64,000 nt of DNA from Prostheceraeus crozeri (taxonomy: Eukaryota; Platyhelminthes; Polycladida; Euryleptidae): NCBI GenBank assembly GCA_907163375.1, contig CAJQUW010003229.1, forward strand, positions 21,615 through 85,614, read 5' to 3'. Position 1 is the first letter of the stretch. Each line of letters begins with the position of its first letter. The position numbers and the translations under genes are program-made. The notes under the pieces are model-generated. The model made no database searches, was not told the origin of the DNA, and saw nothing but the letters and a program-made list of their open reading frames with translations. Below, piece by piece: positions 1 to 9,461 of the stretch.

Positions 1-463
1 ATGAAAGTGCATTCCGATAATTTGATTTAAGAGTACCACCAATCACTGGAGTCCAATAAAGGCTGTTGTGACTTCACTTATTAACTTTCTTGCTCACAAA
101 CTTTCTTCATTTGATAACACATGATCTCGTTGTTTAAATGTATAAATTAATCAATAATTTTTTAATATCAGCTGTTGCTTAGATGTTTTGGATTCGAATC
201 TAAATTCCATACTTTTTGATTCCAGATATCTATTTTCGAAAAGTATACAGCTTATGTACAGATAACGGTTGTAAGTGCAATATACTTGATGGTTTATACA
301 ACACGTACATAATTATTTTTTATTATAATATCAAGGATATTACACTTGGCGACGAGGTGAAACCGAATCAACTCATTATTTCAAGGAAACATCAAATTTG
401 AGGAATCTGATTGATAAGTATAACTTTTTACTCTTAAATAATTTCAGAAATTAAACATTTTCT
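1..463 (+). other. Leader or LTR-like region before the Gypsy gag
   Basis: No gene is visible in this AT-rich stretch. It lies just upstream of a gag-like frame. The string TTGGCGACGAGG at 346-357 resembles the motif often found just inside the 5' LTR of Mag-type Gypsy elements, near the tRNA primer site. If so, the bases before about 345 would be 5' LTR. No second LTR copy is seen at the other end of the element, so the LTR assignment is inference. Confidence 0.3.
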
Positions 464-1209
464 ATGGCAGCTCCTGTTCAAAGAATTGAGCCTTGATGTA
501 AACAATGCGACTTCAATATTTGGTTTCGTAAATTTGAGATGTTATCAAGAATGGCAAAGATAGAAGAAACTGCTAAGTTGATTTTCTAATGACCAATTTA
601 GACAAAACGATTTTTCAAGCAGTCATAGGTACATCATGATATAGTAGAATTTTTGCGCGACCGCAACTCATCTCAAGATAAATTTCTCAGTAGGATTGAA
701 TTTTTTACGATTTCACACACCGGTTCATTTGATACGCATCAAAATTACAAATGCTATATGAGAATTTTGATCCTACTAGTATCAGAGAGGAAACTTTGAA
801 TGTCAACTTTCCAAAATCTCTCAGTCCTGAACTGTGCATTCGTCGACCAAAAAGTTTGAGTGAATGCGTTCAGATATGCAATTCCTTGGTATTAAGTAGT
901 TCATCACTATGCACAGCTGCTATTTCGCAATCTAAGAAGGTTCCTGAGAGTGACAAAACTACTAACAGTCAAAGGAAATGCTTCAGATGTGGTTCAAATA
1001 GCCATATTGCTTCTGACTCCAAATGTCCGGCTCGAAATGCTACATGCAATTCGTGCAAGAAGACAGGTCACTTTTCGACTGTATGTAATTCCAAAAATCG
1101 TAATCTTAACATCTCCGGTAGGACTAATTTACAAAAGAATTTCACAGTAGACATGAATGACCTGCATAGTGATTCTGGAGCACAAGTTAACTCAAGTACT
1201 CACCAGTGA
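464..1209 (+). pseudogene. gag: Gypsy gag polyprotein (fossil)
   Basis: Gag packages the retrotransposon RNA into particles. The start ATG near 464 opens a frame beginning MAAPVQ. The clearest part is the nucleocapsid end at 975-1110, with two zinc knuckles: C-x2-C-x4-H-x6-C starting CFRCGSNSH, and C-x2-C-x4-H-x4-C starting CNSCKKTGH. Two knuckles fit Mag-like Gypsy elements. The frame ends overlapping the next frame by four bases (ATGA), which would fit gag-pol coupling by re-initiation or frameshift, as these families use. The gag is broken in several places. The capsid part is hardly recognisable. Confidence 0.75.
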
Positions 1210-1415
1210 ATAAGCCATACATAACCATTGCGATCAGTACTGATTTCGCAAGTGTAAACTTGTCTTTATTCGTAGATACAGGTTCGGATGTATCGAATCT
1301 ACCGTTTTCATACTATTCACAGTATTTTAATTCTCCTCTGGAATCATTCAGAAATGCTAGATTAAGAAATTTCAATCAATCTGACATTTCGGTAATCGGT
1401 GTTCTGACTAATGTC
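1206..1415 (+). pseudogene. pol: Gypsy aspartic protease, left part (fossil)
   Basis: The reading frame contains VDTGSDVSNLP, the active-site loop of retropepsin (D-T-G), about 25 residues in. This protease matures Gag-Pol and works as a dimer. The frame runs into the terminal repeat of element A at 1416. Protease-type sequence resumes at 35551 on the far side, so the insertion hit the middle of this domain. It belongs to the same fossil element as the gag in front of it and the reverse transcriptase beyond 35.8 kb. Confidence 0.75.
1409..1415. repeat. Target site duplication of element A, left copy (TAATGTC)
   Basis: TAATGTC directly precedes the left tip of element A and is repeated exactly at 35544-35550 directly after the right tip. 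Both copies lie in Gypsy protease sequence. Confidence 0.75.
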
Positions 1416-1622
1416 AGTAATGTATGTATGACTCCCCCAGACCACCACCCCCATCAACCAAAATAAATTTTGGGACATACACCCAAGTTTTTTAAAAAAT
1501 TATTTAAGAAAAAATATGCACCAAGTTACAAAAAATAATGCAATAAAAAGGAATACTAATATCTAAAAAATAAATTAAAAGTAATAATTATGGCGATCTG
1601 GGGGAGTCATACATACATTACT
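1416..1622. repeat. Self-complementary tip of element A (perfect 26-bp arms)
   Basis: Arm 1416-1441 (AGTAATGTATGTATGACTCC and on) is the exact reverse complement of 1597-1622. The left tip could therefore fold on itself like a small MITE. The right tip has the same design at 35261-35286 and 35518-35543, with a few mismatches. Confidence 0.85.
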
Positions 1623-2100
1623 TAGGAATGAGAAATGAAAAATAAGAAAATGATACAATTTTGTAAATATTGAAAAATTGAAATATTTTTAAAATATAAA
1701 ATATTTTGTAAATATGAAACGTCAGAATATTTTATTAAAAATGGAAGAAAACGAAAAGTCAATTCTGCCTTCAGCACCTACTGAAAAGGAATCATTATAT
1801 CCTTCAATAATTAAGAATGATAATGACTGGACTTTTAAAACACAAAACGAAATTATGACTGAGATAAACCTAGCAAAGCGTAAAGATAGAGTACGGTATA
1901 TGAAAGATAAAGAATCACAATTATTATTAAAATTAGAACATTATGATAAATTAAGAAAAAGATGGGTTAAAGTTAAGAATGTAACACAAGGTATAGGAAT
2001 ATTTTTTAACAGAAAGTTTAGGAATATTTACAATTATAATAACTTCAGGTGTTTTAGCAATTCCAGTAGTTGCTACAGCTTTAACAAGTACAGGTCTTTT
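1416..2100. repeat. Left terminal inverted repeat of element A
   Basis: Matches the reverse complement of 35543-34971, and after the LINE that interrupts the right copy, 32567 to about 32430. The repeat includes the first part of the terminal gene that starts at 1714, so a truncated copy of that gene sits at the right end. The right tip is about 80 bases longer than the left, through extra copies of a motif containing ACTTGGTGCATAT or ACTTGGGTGTATG. Confidence 0.85.
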
Positions 2101-2404
2101 TGCAACTTCAACTACTACAATTTTAGAAAAATCTTTAGTATCAAAGAAACAGAAATCATTAAAAAGGAAATATCAACATGTTAAAGAAGTATATGATAAA
2201 CTTCATTATCATTTTCAAAGATCAATTGGTGATAATATTATTACCTTAGAGGAGATAGAAGCTTTTGATAAAATAGCTCATGAAGTAAGTAAACAACCTA
2301 AAATGATAACACAAGGAGGAAAAGAGGGTAAAGAAGATAATTCAGCTTTTTTAGAAGAAATTAAAACGTTAGTAGAATCTTTAGAACAAAATATAAAAAA
2401 GTAA
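1714..2404 (+). pseudogene. Terminal gene X1 of element A: two-helix membrane protein (fossil)
   Basis: Homologue of the intact 227-residue X1 of element B (18802-19485). It begins MKRQNILLKMEENEK and continues with a charged helix containing KDRVRYMKDKESQLLLKLEH. After that come coding remains of the paired hydrophobic segments and the C-terminal helices. The 5' part lies inside the terminal inverted repeat. It is broken. Role unknown; see the element B copy for the membrane topology. Confidence 0.6.
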
Positions 2405-2432
2405 TCAGAAAAAGTAATCATTATACATAACA

Positions 2433-3392
2433 ATGTTTATGTTGTATTCCAATGATAACACAAAATTCAAATATTATATTTTAAAAATGGATAAGATCAA
2501 AGCTGATAATGAAAAAAGAATCAAACAATTAGAAGAATTAATAAAAGAGAAAAATATTATGAAAGAAAATCATAGACAAAATAGAATGATGAAAGCTGGT
2601 GTTCAATCTGAAATGGAAGAAAAAATACAATTAACAAAACAAATAAAAACAGATTTGAAGAATAATGCAAAATCGTTAAAAGAACTTGGAAAAGAAGTAG
2701 TACAGTTAAATATAAAAGAAAAAGAAAAATGGATAATTTGGGATTATTAGAATGAAACATAGATAAAAAATTGCCGAAATCAATGTTATTTGGTCATTCT
2801 ATTACATTCATAGATGGAAAAGGACAAACTAGATTCTTTTTAGGTGGTGATGAATTAAAGATAGGTTTCAAAGATGAATTAATTTTTACAGCTGATGGAG
2901 CAACATTTAGGTTAGATAAAAATTTTGTAGATCTTTTAAGAGGTGCAAATTTAAATCATTATGATGTATATGAATTGAGAAATTATAAAGCAATATTAGA
3001 TCAAGTTAAAGCCACAGATTTTAAATTCATATGTAAGACCAGTATCATCAACATCACCAACATCTTCATCTACTCGTAGTTTTAAATCATATTCAAGAAC
3101 AGGAAAAGGCATGTCTTTAAAGAATAATAATAATAAGACAACTGTTTTCCTTCCTGATGATCCACAAGAATTAATAAATAGACTAGAGATCTTAGTATCA
3201 GCAACAAAAGAAGGACATAATTCTAGTTTCAATGAACTTCATGCAATATTGAAAAGACTATTAGAAAAAGGATTAATAAATAAAAAAGATTGTTCTAGTT
3301 TGAGTAAAATTTTTATAAGTGAACAAATTTTTATTTTTAAAAAAATCAATGAAAAAGAGTTAGAAAAAATTAATAATCATTTAGAAATCTAA
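2433..3392 (+). pseudogene. Terminal gene X2 of element A (fossil)
   Basis: Homologue of X2 of element B (17856-18746). The N-terminal coiled coil (KMDKIKADNEKRIKQLEELI) and the C-terminal module with LPDDPQELINRLEILVSA are both recognisable. Modules of this 'DDP-x-EL-x-x-RL' kind are, as I recall, recurrent in cnidarian and flatworm Polinton proteins of unknown function. It lies directly downstream of X1 on the same strand and is followed by the penton-like gene, the same order as in element B. It has several breaks. Confidence 0.6.
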
Positions 3393-3510
3393 TTGATATT
3401 TTAAGTTCATCAAAATTTAGTACGACATCAAAATTTATAGCAACTACTTCATCACATACTTGTAATTTAGATCCTATTATTCATTTAGAACAAGGTAAAC
3501 ATTATGAAGT
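3393..3510 (+). pseudogene. Penton-like capsid gene of element A, 5' part (fossil, cut by element B)
   Basis: This stretch matches the start of the penton-like gene of element B (region 17590-17717, minus strand). It ends at the TGAAGT duplication where element B begins. The rest of the gene lies on the far side of B, from 19912. See the right-hand part for the function call. Confidence 0.6.
3505..3510. repeat. Target site duplication of element B, left copy (TGAAGT)
   Basis: TGAAGT directly precedes the AGTAG tip and recurs exactly at 19906-19911 after the CTACT tip. Both copies lie in the penton-like gene of element A. Confidence 0.92.
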
Positions 3511-3521
3511 AGTAGTATATA

Positions 3522-3585
3522 GTGTGACATCCGGCGCGACGCTTCGCTTCGCTTTGCTTCGCTTCGCTTGCGCCGGATGTCACAC
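3522..3585. repeat. GC-rich hairpin at the element B tip
   Basis: GTGTGACATCCGGCGC (3522-3537) and its exact reverse complement (3570-3585) enclose a loop made of GCTTC-type pentamers. The same hairpin sits at about 19831-19894. It is far richer in GC than its surroundings. Confidence 0.9.
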
Positions 3586-3720
3586 TTTTGCGGGTTTTTT
3601 CAAAAATCAAAATTTCAAAAATTTCAAAAATTTAGGTAGACTTCAAATTTCACGTGGCCGAAGGCCGAAGGGCGAAAATTTAAGCGTTTTTAAAAATACC
3701 CAATTTTCAAATTTTTCAAA

Positions 3721-3960
3721 ATCTCAAAATTTGAGAATTACAATTTTCACCCTTAAAATCATGACCGTTCCAGGACACCGAAAAATCATAAAAGTTAAGA
3801 ATCTCAAAATTTGAGAATTACAATTTTCACCCTTAAAATCATGACCGTTCCAGGACACCGAAAAATCATAAAAGTTAAGAATCTCAAAATTTGAGAATTA
3901 CAATTTTCTCGCTTAAATCATGACCGTTCCAGGACACCGAAAATCATAAAAGTTGAGAAT
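3721..3960. repeat. 80-bp tandem repeat in the element B terminal repeat, three copies
   Basis: Units start with ATCTCAAAATTTGAG at 3721, 3801 and 3881, an exact 80-bp period, and contain CATGACCGTTCCAGGACACC. The right terminal repeat has about two copies (19556-19690). Element C has a related pair at 43060-43195. Confidence 0.9.
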
Positions 3961-4159
3961 TTCAAATTCATGAATTTTATCCATCTTTCAGGTTTTCAAA
4001 ATATATCATGTGACTAAAAATATTTCTTTAAAAATGGAAGAAACAAAAGTGGATGAAACAAAAGTGGAAGAAACCGCAAGAATATATCCTTCGTTTTCTC
4101 AATTAAAAACAAGTGAAATGGTTCTCAATTATTATTAAGATTAGAGCATTATGATAAAT

Positions 4160-4890
4160 TAAGAAGACGCAATTATTACTTAGACATTCTTCGTTTTGTA
4201 TTCCCAACATTATTTAAAGTACTAATTGTGTGAACTAGAAGATCATTGTAACTCATAAACTCAAAATTATTCAATGAACCCGTACACTGGCTGATAATTG
4301 AAGAGAGAGAAACATCTAGCAGCTTTCCCCTAAAATTATCGTGCTATCTCTTGTCATTTCAATTTACCCATCGGTAAACTTTTGACATTTCAACTTACGC
4401 GTGCGTAAAGTTTTGACATTTCAATTTACCCCTACGTAAATTATTTTCAGAATCTGTTTTCAAAATCTATTTTCAAAGTCTGTTTTCAAATTCAGTTTTA
4501 GAAATCGATTTGCAAAATTCATTTAGCGTTTGCCAAACACATACGGGTAGTAAAGTACTTCCCAATGTGAAGACATGACTAGATTAAGCACATAAGAGTG
4601 CATTGTCAATAAAAGCAAATGACAATAAAATTCTTCTTGTGAACTCAGAACGCATAAACGCCGATATGCGGGTTAGTTGTTATGGCAATTTTAAACAATC
4701 ATTTTAACGATAAAACATATTAACAAATGAAGTTCATGAAGAAAATGGAATATGTAAAACAATATAGATTAGAATAATTATAATATAATCATTTCAAAAT
4801 CGAATAAGTAGTAAGGAAAGTCATCATTAGAGAACAGTTTTAAATCAATACCCCCTCCCTTCTGACTTCTAGGGGTCCCTTAAGAAATTT
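4160..4890. other. Spacer in element B without a recognisable gene
   Basis: AT-rich sequence between the X1 stump and the protease gene. A short motif close to TTTTGACATTTCAATTTACC recurs about three times at 4350-4440. Just before the protease gene a GC-rich patch contains CTTCTAGGGGTCCCTT, also found (duplicated) at the same place in element C (43320-43378). It may hold the protease promoter, but no defined signal is seen. Confidence 0.4.
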
Positions 4891-4902
4891 TTTTATTATA
4901 AA

Positions 4903-5326
4903 ATGAGCAACATAAAGGAGTTTTTTAAATTATATGGAACGCAAACCACGACAAATTTCGACCTAAAGAAAATCGCAAATGAATTGGGAATAAAGAATTT
5001 TCATGTTCTAATGAGAGACCCAATTACAATTCCTAAAAAATAGGCCAACTGTAAATTTCATAACAAATCTTCATACGACAGATGAAAAAGGTGTACATTG
5101 GTCAGCAGGACGAAGAAATATAAACTGTTCTAATTATTATTTTGACTCATACAGACTTCCACCTACAAACGAAGTCAAAAAATTACTTGGCAATGGAATT
5201 TATAATACATTTCAAATTCAAAAACCAGGAACTACATATTGCGGTCAATTATGTCTTTATGTTTTATTTAAATAACAGGAAGGAGTACCATTTCTAGATA
5301 TTATGTTAGAATTGAACGAACCGTAG
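4903..5326 (+). pseudogene. Adenain-like cysteine protease of element B (fossil)
   Basis: Maturation protease of the adenovirus/Ulp1 clan, which in Polintons and adenoviruses cleaves capsid precursors. The start MSNIKEFFKLYGTQTT matches the intact element C copy. Motifs seen: DEKGVHWSAG with the likely catalytic His in HWSA, then FDSYRLPPTNEVK with the acidic partner, then TTYCGQLCLYVLF with the oxyanion Gln and nucleophile Cys region. This order (His, Asp, Gln, Cys) is that of adenain. It is the first gene inside the left end, on the plus strand, converging on the integrase gene. It carries a few breaks. Confidence 0.8.
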
Positions 5327-5360
5327 GCTCTATGGCTACGCCTAATGAAAATAATGATAA

Positions 5361-6739
5361 TTAAAAATCAGTTCGTTGTAATTCATTTTGATAAAATCGG
5401 CCACTGATATTTTCATCATCTAAATCTTTGATTTCGTAAGTAATCGGATAAGTTTGATTTATTTTGCAAACTTCAAATATTTCTTTAGTTCAGTATCCGA
5501 CGAAGCCTTTTTCAAATTTATTCTTATATTTAAATATTCTAACTCTATCTCCAATTTTAAATTTCGGCTTAAGTTTCTGCAAATTCGGATTACTCTCATT
5601 CAAATTATTATTTTCGTTCGAATAATTATTCTCGAATATTTTCTTTCGGATTAAATCAGGGTCGTCAGAAGCATTCTTTGGAGTTTCTTCAATACCAGAA
5701 TGAACTTTATTATTGTACTTTTCTACAATTCCTGGTAATATCTTCAACCATTTCTGATTTCTTTGCTCTTGAATTTCTTGAATAATTTATTTTTTAACGT
5801 CCGATTGAATCTTTCTATCACTACAGCTTTTCCAGCGTTTTCAGTTGAATAAACAGTTTCAAATAGTGGCTGAACGTTTCGGTTATAAAATTCCGACCCT
5901 TTATCAACAAACAATTTTTTTGGCTTTCTCTTACTTTCTTTAAAGATTTCTTCAAACGCATATTTAACTGATAGACCACTTTTATTTTTTAAAGGCTTTA
6001 CCCAAGCGTATCATGTATATAAATCTATAACGGTCAATGCGTATTTGTAGTCCCTTTCATTCGGCATATGAATAAGATCACCACTCCAAATATCATCTTT
6101 ATTAAATACTTTTAATTTCAATAAATATTTAGGCTTTCTATATTCTTTATGAATTTCGGACGCATAGCGTCCTAGGTCATTCGACATTTCAGACGCGTAG
6201 GTTCGAGCGTTGCTCTCAGACAGCTTTGCTGTCGTTTCATTTAAACCCTGGCCGAATAATATTTTAGCTTGAAAAGCTTTCTTAACAAACATTCTTTCAA
6301 TTTTTTCTCTAAATGTAGGATTCTGAATACTATCTAATTCTTGAATCATCTTCTTATCAGCTGCATGACGAGAACTTAGATCATGATTTCGATAAGCTAA
6401 ATCATGTCTATAAGCGGCGGCATCTACTCTATTTATTGGTTCTTCACCTGGTTTCGGATTATTATTCTCATCTAGTCTTATATCTAATCGAGTTCCTGGA
6501 CCGGTATATGAATGACCAAGAAGATGTTTTTCTTTTGAATATTTACTCCAAATAAATCCAGGAAAGTTTTCTAATGTTTTTTGTATGTCACCACCGTAGG
6601 TAGTAGCCAAACTTTGTTTGTCGTCGTTACCTTCATAAATTTTACAATTTGAGGTTTTATGTACTTTTAAGAGATAATTCAATAAATCTAAATTAGAAAT
6701 TTTTAATTTAATTAAATTTTCGGAATTTTTAGAATTCAT
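5361..6739 (-). pseudogene. PLA2 domain joined to retroviral-type integrase, element B (fossil)
   Basis: The chosen start is MNSKNSENLIK, as in element C. The N-terminal half carries a parvovirus-VP1-like phospholipase A2: Ca-binding loop YTGPGTRLDIR near 6500, then AAAYRHDLAYRNHD with the catalytic His-Asp pair near 6400. Such domains breach endosomal membranes during entry. One open frame runs straight from PLA2 into the DDE integrase (DLIHMPNE, later VDKGSEFY, then the Glu in the E-R-L-N helix). An SH3/chromo-like DNA-binding end follows (KIGDRVRIFKYKNK, FVGYW) close to 5450-5560. Integrase inserts the element's ends into target DNA. Short hairpin repeats sit in the linker at 6160-6235. 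It has a few breaks. Confidence 0.85.
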
Positions 6740-6744
6740 TTTAA

Positions 6745-6853
6745 AAGATAAAATAAATGTTTTACCTAATAGAACCAAAGGTTCTGAGGCTTTAGCCGAT
6801 CGGACCAAAGGTCCTCAGGTTACTAACCTATAGAACCAAAGGTCCTGAGGTTA
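6745..6853. repeat. Cluster of GC-rich mini-hairpins
   Basis: Between the PLA2-integrase and pX-like genes lie GAACCAAAGGTTC, GGCTTTAGCC and GGACCAAAGGTCC in quick succession (about 6786-6850). Each is a 4-5 bp stem with a 2-3 base loop. Similar ones follow the pX-like gene of element C at 45240-45292. They could act as 3'-end or RNA-stability hairpins, or be selfish mini-repeats. Confidence 0.75.
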
Positions 6854-7336
6854 TTACCGAATCATACTAGGACTTAGATATATTCCAGAACCATCTTTTG
6901 TTTCTTTAATTTCAATTAAATCATCAACATTGTGGAGAATATTTTTGAGAACTCTTTTTTCCTTCATCAACTAAATTTAATTTACTAATAAAATTCTCTA
7001 CTATTCCTTCTCCCCTAGCAACTTTCTCTAACTCCCTATTATGACGTTTTGTTCTTCTAATGCTGCTTTCTCTGATTTATTTTTATTTACTGCTTGGACA
7101 ATACCAGCTGTCCCACCTGCAACACTTCCTGCTGCTGCTATGCCTCCTATTATTAGAGGAATTAATGGGAGAATTCCACCATCCTTTTCATCTTGCAATT
7201 TAATATTCTCTATCATTGGTTTATTTATGTAATACTTTTTTTTATTAATAGTAATAGTTTTAGGGGTATTTTTGTCAACAATATTACGTAATTTTAATTC
7301 AACAGTTTTATTATTATTACTTTTCGCTTGCGACAT
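6854..7336 (-). pseudogene. pX/mu-like core or membrane-active virion protein, element B (fossil)
   Basis: The start MSQAKSNNNKTVELK is followed by a short basic segment and then a Gly/Ala-rich hydrophobic stretch (GGILPLIPLIIGGIAAAG, then GGTAGIVQAV) and a charged helix. This design is that of the adenovirus pX (mu) type proteins found in Polintons and adintoviruses. The family role is inferred: a core or membrane-active virion component. Homologues are in C (45293-45779) and A (28879-29360). A tail with DGSGIYLSPSM is conserved in all three. It is broken here. Confidence 0.6.
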
Positions 7337-7442
7337 TTTTAGTAAAAAAATTTTAATTTATCAAGAATTTTAATCTATTCTAGTTATGAAAAATTTTTAG
7401 TTAAGAATTTTTTAATCTATTCTAGTTATGAAAAAAATTAAA

Positions 7443-8776
7443 TTAATTTATTCTAGCCATCTACCCATTAAGAACTTCAATAGAATATTTTGCATCTTCT
7501 AGCAATAAACCATAAGCCATCAATGAAGTTGTGGAATCTTTCTTTTCAATTTTAATTGTTACATCACAACCATTTTTAATAATATCTTCTGATTGTGCAC
7601 TTAAATCGAAACAGAAAACAGGATATAAATGTCTCCAATCTCCAGGAGTTAATTGTGGTTCAACTCCAAATTCTATACAAACATTTCGATAAGAATCATA
7701 TCCTTCCATAAATTGATTATTAGTATCATCGAATCTTAATGGATCAATTGGATATCGGGTTTGATTTAATGAAACTTGTAAACTTCGAATTGTATTAATA
7801 TGAAAAAGATTGTTGTTCTTATCAAAACTTGGAGAATTATTTCTTTGAAAAGTTAGTAATAAATATCTTGGAGTATTCGCAGTTCTAGTAAAATGCCAGT
7901 TAAATCTTTGTTCGGAAAAAGTTACTGAACTAGCAGTACGCTTTAGAAAATTTACTGGAATTGGTTTGTTAGTATTTAATCTTTTTGCAAGGCTGTTTAA
8001 ATCTTTAAACTAGGAGTAATATGCTTAATCCACCATTCAAGTCTATCAATTTTTAAATATGCTTTTTTTCCAGTCTTACCAAAAAAGATTAATTCATTAT
8101 TTGCTGTACGATGAATTATTAATTTAAATTTTAATTGATATGATATTTTGTCATAATCTAAATATCCGAATAATGGAGACAATGACCAATTTACAGTCTG
8201 TTTACTTTTCTTGTTAAATTCACGTCTTTCTTTATATGCACTATTGTTTGTTTTATTTAAATGTTTTGCAATATTTTCTACATCTTTCGCAATTCCTGCT
8301 GCATCTGTTCCAGCGTGAGTTAAATCATCAACAATTATACCATCATTAGTATCAGGAAACCAACCTTCGATTTCATACTTTTTATTATTTTCACCAATTG
8401 TTACAAATCTAAGCATTGTATCAATTACACCTGGAGAATCACTTATTGTTTCTATATTTTGAGTTGCAACATCTAAACGCATTTGTGTAAATAATCTTGG
8501 AAAAAAATTATTCTCTAGTGCAATATTATCGGTTTCTGGTAATGGTGTTGTAAAATTGGCATCACTATACAAAGAATATTCACAGTGTAAAAATGAATCA
8601 GGTAGATATATATAACTCTGCTGATTATCAACTTCAAAAATTAAATCACCTCCAGTATTTACTCTACTGGAAGATCCGGGATTCATAGCAATTCTTATAT
8701 AGTCATTCTTTTTTTGATTGCAACTGACGAACGGAGGATCGTCTAATCTAAATTTATTTTCGATAAGCGAAGACAT
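7443..8776 (-). pseudogene. Major capsid protein, double jelly-roll type, element B (fossil)
   Basis: Hexon-like shell protein. The start MSSLIENKFRLDDPPFVSC sits 120 bp from the pVI-like gene. The order of strands fits Polinton capsid proteins: NSGS-type opening with DLIFEVDNQQSYIYLPDS, a middle part with RRTANNELIFFG-like strand (KLIIHRTANNELIFFG), and the C-terminal signature YPVFCFDLSAQSEDI followed by DVTIKIE and LMAYGLLLEDAKYSI. That ending closely parallels the C-terminus of Polinton and adintovirus MCPs known to me. It would trimerise to build the icosahedral shell. It is near-identical to element C's copy and has a few breaks. Confidence 0.75.
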
Positions 8777-8930
8777 TTTTATAAAAAATAATTTGACTTT
8801 TTGTTTTTCTCACACACAGAAAAGATTCTGCTAAAATAATTTTACTAAAAAAATTTTGCTGAGAAAATATTCCTAAAAAAATTTTACTAAAAAAATTTTA
8901 CTAAAAAAAATTTTACTAAAAAACATAATT

Positions 8931-9461
8931 TTAGAATTTTGCTAGACCAGCTACGCTACAGCTTTGCTGGTTAAACCGAAGGTTGCTGCTCACGCCATTT
9001 CCTCTTATTTCTTCAATTGAACGTTTTATGGCTACGCCTGATTTCTTCTTATGTTTACTATCAGACGGAGCTCCGCTCCTCAAGGTTTCCCCAACAGCTA
9101 TGTTAGCAATTTTATTTTTTGTTTCCTCTGAAAGTTTTTTTAAATTTTTTAGTTCTTCGGAATCATTCCTAAGTTTACGAATAGCTTCTAGTTGTTTTAA
9201 TTCGTTTTGAGACTTGACAGCATTTGATATTGCACTAGCTGTACTACCTATAGCAGCTGCTCCTTTTGCAGCAGATGTAATCAAATCTTTATTATTTTTA
9301 ATTAAGTTAACGATACTTCCAATACCAGAAAAGATGCCAGCTCCTTCCGTGTGAACTGTTTCTCTATTATCATAATGATAAACAGGATTCATACGTGGTT
9401 CATGAGCAATTCTTTGATTTGAAGCAAATTGTTTAAGATTGTGTTTATAAATTATAGGCAT
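8931..9461 (-). CDS. pVI-like minor virion protein, element B
   Basis: A 176-residue frame starting MPIIYKHNLKQFASN. Residues about 40-80 hold GAGIFSGIGSIVNLI and then a Gly/Ala/Ser-rich amphipathic stretch (SAAKGAAAIGSTASAIS), like the membrane-lytic helix of adenovirus pVI. A Lys/Glu-rich helical region and a basic patch (KHKKKSG) follow. The place between capsid protein and fibre-like genes supports a virion role. A GGAGCTCCGCTCC mini-hairpin lies in the frame at about 9066-9078. The function is inference from composition and context, and another lytic or core protein remains possible. The frame is open from end to end. Confidence 0.5.
   Translation of the reverse strand: MPIIYKHNLKQFASNQRIAHEPRMNPVYHYDNRETVHTEGAGIFSGIGSIVNLIKNNKDLITSAAKGAAAIGSTASAISNAVKSQNELKQLEAIRKLRNDSEELKNLKKLSEETKNKIANIAVGETLRSGAPSDSKHKKKSGVAIKRSIEEIRGNGVSSNLRFNQQSCSVAGLAKF

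Larger units (their letters stand above)
3511..4160. repeat. Left terminal inverted repeat of element B
   Basis: Reverse complement of 19905 down to about 19440. The outer ~290 bases look identical by eye on the two sides. The repeat holds a terminal hairpin, an 80-bp tandem repeat (three copies here, two on the right), and the first codons of X1 (MEETKVDET at about 4034). The left copy of X1 is thus a stump created by the terminal repeat. Confidence 0.9.

Noticed and set aside
751-1150. Second frame (950-1150) overlapping gag
   Set aside because: It is a shadow of the zinc-knuckle frame.
1416-1622. Two independent MITEs at the ends of element A
   Set aside because: The outer arms directly abut the target duplication and the inverted repeat continues past the unit into X1, so the unit is treated as part of the terminal repeat; not fully excluded.
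3524-3814. A 96-codon plus-strand frame (MTSGATLRFALLRF...) with an identical minus-strand partner at 19602-19916
   Set aside because: It is the terminal inverted repeat of element B read through its hairpin and 80-bp repeats; the two 'proteins' are the same repeat and show no codon constraint.
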